From an uncultured Persicobacter sp. (GTDB lineage Bacteria > Bacteroidota > Bacteroidia > Cytophagales > Cyclobacteriaceae), in the NCBI GenBank assembly GCA_947498325.1, contig CANMKE010000005.1:1-64000 (forward strand): 64,000 nucleotides of DNA. Direction: 5' to 3'. Below the pieces are notes generated by a model. The model was given only the letters and a program-made list of their open reading frames with translations. It made no database searches and was not told the origin of the DNA. This document shows, piece after piece, positions 61,615 through 64,000 of the stretch (within the stretch, counting starts at the first letter, position 1; each line of letters starts with the position of its first letter). Made by a program: the position numbers and the translations under genes.

Positions 61615-62268
61615 CTAAAAATAGAAAGTGGCATCCAATACCAACAAGTCTTTTTTCAGTCGGATGTCCTGCCCATCTCTTGCGGCATTTATCAGCCCGC
61701 GTTGGTACATAATCCCCAAACCGATGGTGTTACCAAATGGGAGGTCATACATGATCCCGCCGCCAACAACTAAGGATACATCCATAAAGAAGAATTTATC
61801 GACAATGAATTTGTCGCCACCTGTATCGTCATTGATTTTGAAATCCACGGCAGTTCCAAGTTGAGCATAACCGCTGATGCTTTCTGCGATTTCGTTGGTT
61901 CTTAACTTGATGGTCAGTGGAACTTGCAAATAGTGTGTTTTGTATTTTTCAGTGCCTGATTCCCCTGTGGTTTTATTGGTATAGTCTATTTTGGCCCCTT
62001 TTGGCAGGTAAATTAAACCTGTACTGAAATAGTAGTTGGCGCCGAAGGGCAGATCAGCGACCAAACCAAAAGCAAATTTTGTTCCTGTGCCACCTCTTGA
62101 AATGTCAAAGTCAGGGCTGCTGTTATCAATTCGTGAGTAGGAAAATACGGGAGAGAATTTTAGCCCAAGTTGAATGTCCCCACCTGCACCAACATCAGTT
62201 TGCGCCTGGGTCGGCTGAATGAATAATATGCATAAGCATAGGCTAAGCAATAGGTAGATTGTTTTCAT
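61615..62268 (-). CDS. PorT-family outer-membrane beta-barrel
   Basis: 217 residues, signal peptide (MKTIYLLLSLCLCILFIQPTQAQ), then OMP_b-brl_2-like strands (GLKFSPVFSYSRIDNSS, YYFSTGLIYLPKGAKI) ending in LDATFYF. PorT-type proteins are abundant in Bacteroidota; roles range from secretion accessory to unknown. No partner gene is adjacent. Confidence 0.78.
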   Translation of the reverse strand: MKTIYLLLSLCLCILFIQPTQAQTDVGAGGDIQLGLKFSPVFSYSRIDNSSPDFDISRGGTGTKFAFGLVADLPFGANYYFSTGLIYLPKGAKIDYTNKTTGESGTEKYKTHYLQVPLTIKLRTNEIAESISGYAQLGTAVDFKINDDTGGDKFIVDKFFFMDVSLVVGGGIMYDLPFGNTIGLGIMYQRGLINAARDGQDIRLKKDLLVLDATFYF

Positions 62269-62379
62269 GAATTTGGAGTATAAGTTGTATTTGTATAATT
62301 ACAAGTAAGCAACAAGCAATACTTGCTGATAGTTTTTCAACGACAAATATATGGATATACAACAAATTTATATGGTTTT

Positions 62380-62559
62380 TTATTCTTTATAGGGGCATTC
62401 TTTACATTTATTGGGTCTTCTTGGCTTACAGCAGTGCCCCCTTTTCAGGTGAAAAGCTCGGGTAAAGACTGTTCGTCCCCGCTCATCTTTATAAAAATCC
62501 ACTCCTTCAATCAATTCATTGAGGTTTAATTTTACTTTTTTTATCCCTGGGCTTTGCAT
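62380..62559 (-). CDS. small DUF5522-like cysteine-rich protein
   Basis: A 59-residue gene, hidden because it is short. It starts at 62559 and has the DUF5522 pattern: ELIEGVDFYKDERGRTVFTRAFHLKRGHCC followed by CKECPY, with four cysteines (two pairs) that could bind a metal. The usual signature of the family is EGxDFYxxxxGxxVFTxxYHLxRGxCC-xxxC-xxCPY. Role unknown. It sits between the PorT-type barrel and the spermidine genes. A frame on the opposite strand is an overlap artefact. Confidence 0.75.
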   Translation of the reverse strand: MQSPGIKKVKLNLNELIEGVDFYKDERGRTVFTRAFHLKRGHCCKPRRPNKCKECPYKE

Positions 62560-62691
62560 TAGATTGCTTGTTTATAGGCTTATAAATTGGTGCAAAATTA
62601 AGGAGTAAAGGCTATTTGTGGCTCAAAACAGCAATTTTTTTCGGGTTTAAGATATTTTTATCATCTTTGGAGTTGCAAAAAATAGAATGGT

Positions 62692-63075
62692 ATGAATTCA
62701 AAGATTGGTATTGGCGGACAGCATTTGTTGCTGGACCTGAAAGCGTGTGATGCTGCCCTTTTAGATGATTGTAAAATGGTACAATCATTATTGGAAAAAG
62801 TGGCACAACAGGTGGGAGCAACCATCGTAAAATCAGTGATTCATCAGTTTGATCCTCAGGGTGTTTCTGGGGTGGTTGTGATTCAGGAAAGTCACCTCTC
62901 TATTCATACCTGGCCTGAATGTGGCTTTGCTTCTTTTGATTTTTATTCATGTGCTGATGATATTGATTTAAATCAAAGTATCTCTTTATTATGCTCGGCT
63001 TTCAGTGGGAAAGTTCATCGGGCAGAAATTATTGATCGGCGATTAGCTGTAGGTCAAACCTTAGAAACATTATGA
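62692..63075 (+). CDS. speH: S-adenosylmethionine decarboxylase proenzyme
   Basis: 127 residues, the bacterial class 1B form. The cleavage motif ESHLSIHTWPE places the pyruvoyl serine at S67, with H72 and C87 as the other catalytic residues at the expected distances. It self-cleaves to give a pyruvoyl enzyme and supplies aminopropyl groups for spermidine. The next gene starts inside its last codon (ATGA overlap), forming a polyamine operon. Confidence 0.95.
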   Translation: MNSKIGIGGQHLLLDLKACDAALLDDCKMVQSLLEKVAQQVGATIVKSVIHQFDPQGVSGVVVIQESHLSIHTWPECGFASFDFYSCADDIDLNQSISLLCSAFSGKVHRAEIIDRRLAVGQTLETL

Positions 63076-64000
63076 GTTCAGAAAAATTCGACATCAATAC
63101 ATTTGATCCAAATGGTGTAGGCGTGCAAGGGCGGCTGTTCGGTATGCCCTTTTCTGTAGAAAACGCCAAGCTGGTCGTGATTCCTGTGGCGTGGGACGTA
63201 ACGGTTTCTTTTAGAGAAGGGACAAGCAAGGGACCCGCGGCAATTTTGGAAGCATCTCCTCAATTGGATTTTTATCAGGAGGATATTACTGATGCCTGGA
63301 AGCTGGGTATTGCTTTGGCGGAATTCCCCGAAAAGCTATCTGCTTTGGGGGCTGATTTGCGTCAGAAGGTCAATCCATATATTGAAGCCTTGGAAGAAGG
63401 GACGACCACCGTTGATGCAAAAGAAAATCAGGCTGTTTTATCGGAAATTAATAAGGGGAGTGAAAAGCTGAATGACTGGCTTTATCAGCAAAGCAGTGAA
63501 TTTTTAGCTGCAGGAAAGTTGGTTGCCACAATTGGCGGTGATCACTCTACGCCTTTGGGACTGATTCGTGCTTTGGCTGAGGTGCACAACGATTTTGGCA
63601 TTCTGCATATTGATGCGCATGCTGATTTGCGTGAAGCCTATGAAGGTTTCGAGTTTTCTCATGCTTCAATTATGCAGAATGTGCTGCAATTGGAAGAAGT
63701 AAAATCATTGGTTCAGGTAGGAATTCGAGATTTTTGTGAGGATGAAGTAAAGCTCGTCAAGGAGTCTGATGGGCGGGTGGTCATGTTTACAGATGCTCAG
63801 CTAAAAAAAGGACATTTCCAAGGCATCAGTTGGCATCAGCAAGTGATGGATATTGTGGAACGATTGCCTCAGCATGTTTATATTAGCTTTGATATTGATG
63901 GGCTCGATCCATCCCTTTGCCCAAATACGGGAACGCCTGTTGCAGGAGGTTTATCCTTCAATGAGGCGCTATACCTTTTGGAGCAGACTGTTCGTTCGGG
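63072..64000 (+). CDS. agmatinase/arginase-family ureohydrolase, partial at the window edge
   Basis: At least 309 residues, cut by the right edge. The binuclear manganese motifs of the ureohydrolase family are present: TIGGDHSTPLG, ILHIDAHADLR and SFDIDGLDPSLCP. The position directly after SAM decarboxylase (4-base overlap) favours agmatinase, making putrescine for spermidine, over arginase. It begins at ATG 63072. The end is not in the window. Confidence 0.85.
   Translation, partial: MSSEKFDINTFDPNGVGVQGRLFGMPFSVENAKLVVIPVAWDVTVSFREGTSKGPAAILEASPQLDFYQEDITDAWKLGIALAEFPEKLSALGADLRQKVNPYIEALEEGTTTVDAKENQAVLSEINKGSEKLNDWLYQQSSEFLAAGKLVATIGGDHSTPLGLIRALAEVHNDFGILHIDAHADLREAYEGFEFSHASIMQNVLQLEEVKSLVQVGIRDFCEDEVKLVKESDGRVVMFTDAQLKKGHFQGISWHQQVMDIVERLPQHVYISFDIDGLDPSLCPNTGTPVAGGLSFNEALYLLEQTVRS

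Noticed and set aside
62323-62529. 68-codon plus-strand frame
   Set aside because: It is the mirror of the DUF5522-like gene on the minus strand, which has clear family motifs.
1-64000. CRISPR arrays, insertion sequences, prophage or integrative elements
   Set aside because: No spaced direct repeats, transposase or integrase frames, or terminal repeats were seen; the four tRNAs show no duplicated 3' end nearby.

Overview
This 64 kb window looks like a chromosomal segment of a Bacteroidota bacterium, most likely a marine member of the Cytophagales (Flammeovirga/Persicobacter-like). The evidence is a SusC/SusD pair, many outer-membrane beta-barrels with short signal peptides, a PP2C phosphatase, single-domain response regulators, DUF983/DUF5522/DUF6909-type proteins, near-absence of Shine-Dalgarno sequences, and promoters of the Bacteroidota form TTG-N19..21-TAnnTTTG. 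No CRISPR array, insertion sequence or prophage is visible, and base composition looks even throughout.

Layout. 0-10 kb: DAACS symporter, rlmF, an epimerase/WecG-type glycosyltransferase pair, a three-gene operon (rRNA-methyltransferase-like, DUF6909-like, MscS-type channel) and a TrmH-type methyltransferase. 10-18 kb: a probable structured small RNA, YgiQ radical-SAM enzyme, PP2C phosphatase, GH20 hexosaminidase, aldehyde dehydrogenase and LysE exporter. 18.4-22.4 kb: sulfite (nitrite) reductase with siroheme synthesis genes, preceded by a previously hidden cysteine-rich leader peptide and an intrinsic terminator. 22.4-31 kb: orphan histidine kinase, SusC/SusD, acyltransferase and four tRNAs. 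31-44 kb: pantothenate kinase, OmpH/Skp chaperone, Wza/Wzc-like export proteins, an OmpR-type two-component pair, an unusual ABC-ATPase, a beta-helix protein and DUF983. 43.6-50 kb: two PagL-like outer-membrane proteins around tag, two overlapping CheY-like regulators and an acidic protein with FFDF repeats. 51-58.7 kb: transaldolase, sugar porter and a glycine-betaine ABC operon headed by an outer-membrane barrel, divergent from an XRE regulator. 59-64 kb: C69 dipeptidase, beta-barrels, DUF5522, and spermidine genes (SAM decarboxylase, agmatinase-like) running off the right edge.

The best candidate for an undescribed system is the control region of the sulfite reductase operon (18.62-18.91 kb). 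A Bacteroidota promoter drives a 36-codon leader ORF with seven cysteines in its last 16 residues. It is followed by a perfect intrinsic terminator and by an 11-bp alternative pairing that would compete with the terminator stem: the geometry of classical ribosome-mediated attenuation, here apparently sensing cysteine. Other noteworthy items are a multi-hairpin RNA at 10.5 kb, a stem-loop that begins at the predicted +1 of an operon at 8.9 kb, paired TGTAA-N7-TTACA operators at 57.9-58.1 kb, a sigma-54-like promoter followed within 50 bp by a terminator at 43.6 kb, and the FFDF-repeat protein. All functional statements are from reading the sequence; no database search was run.
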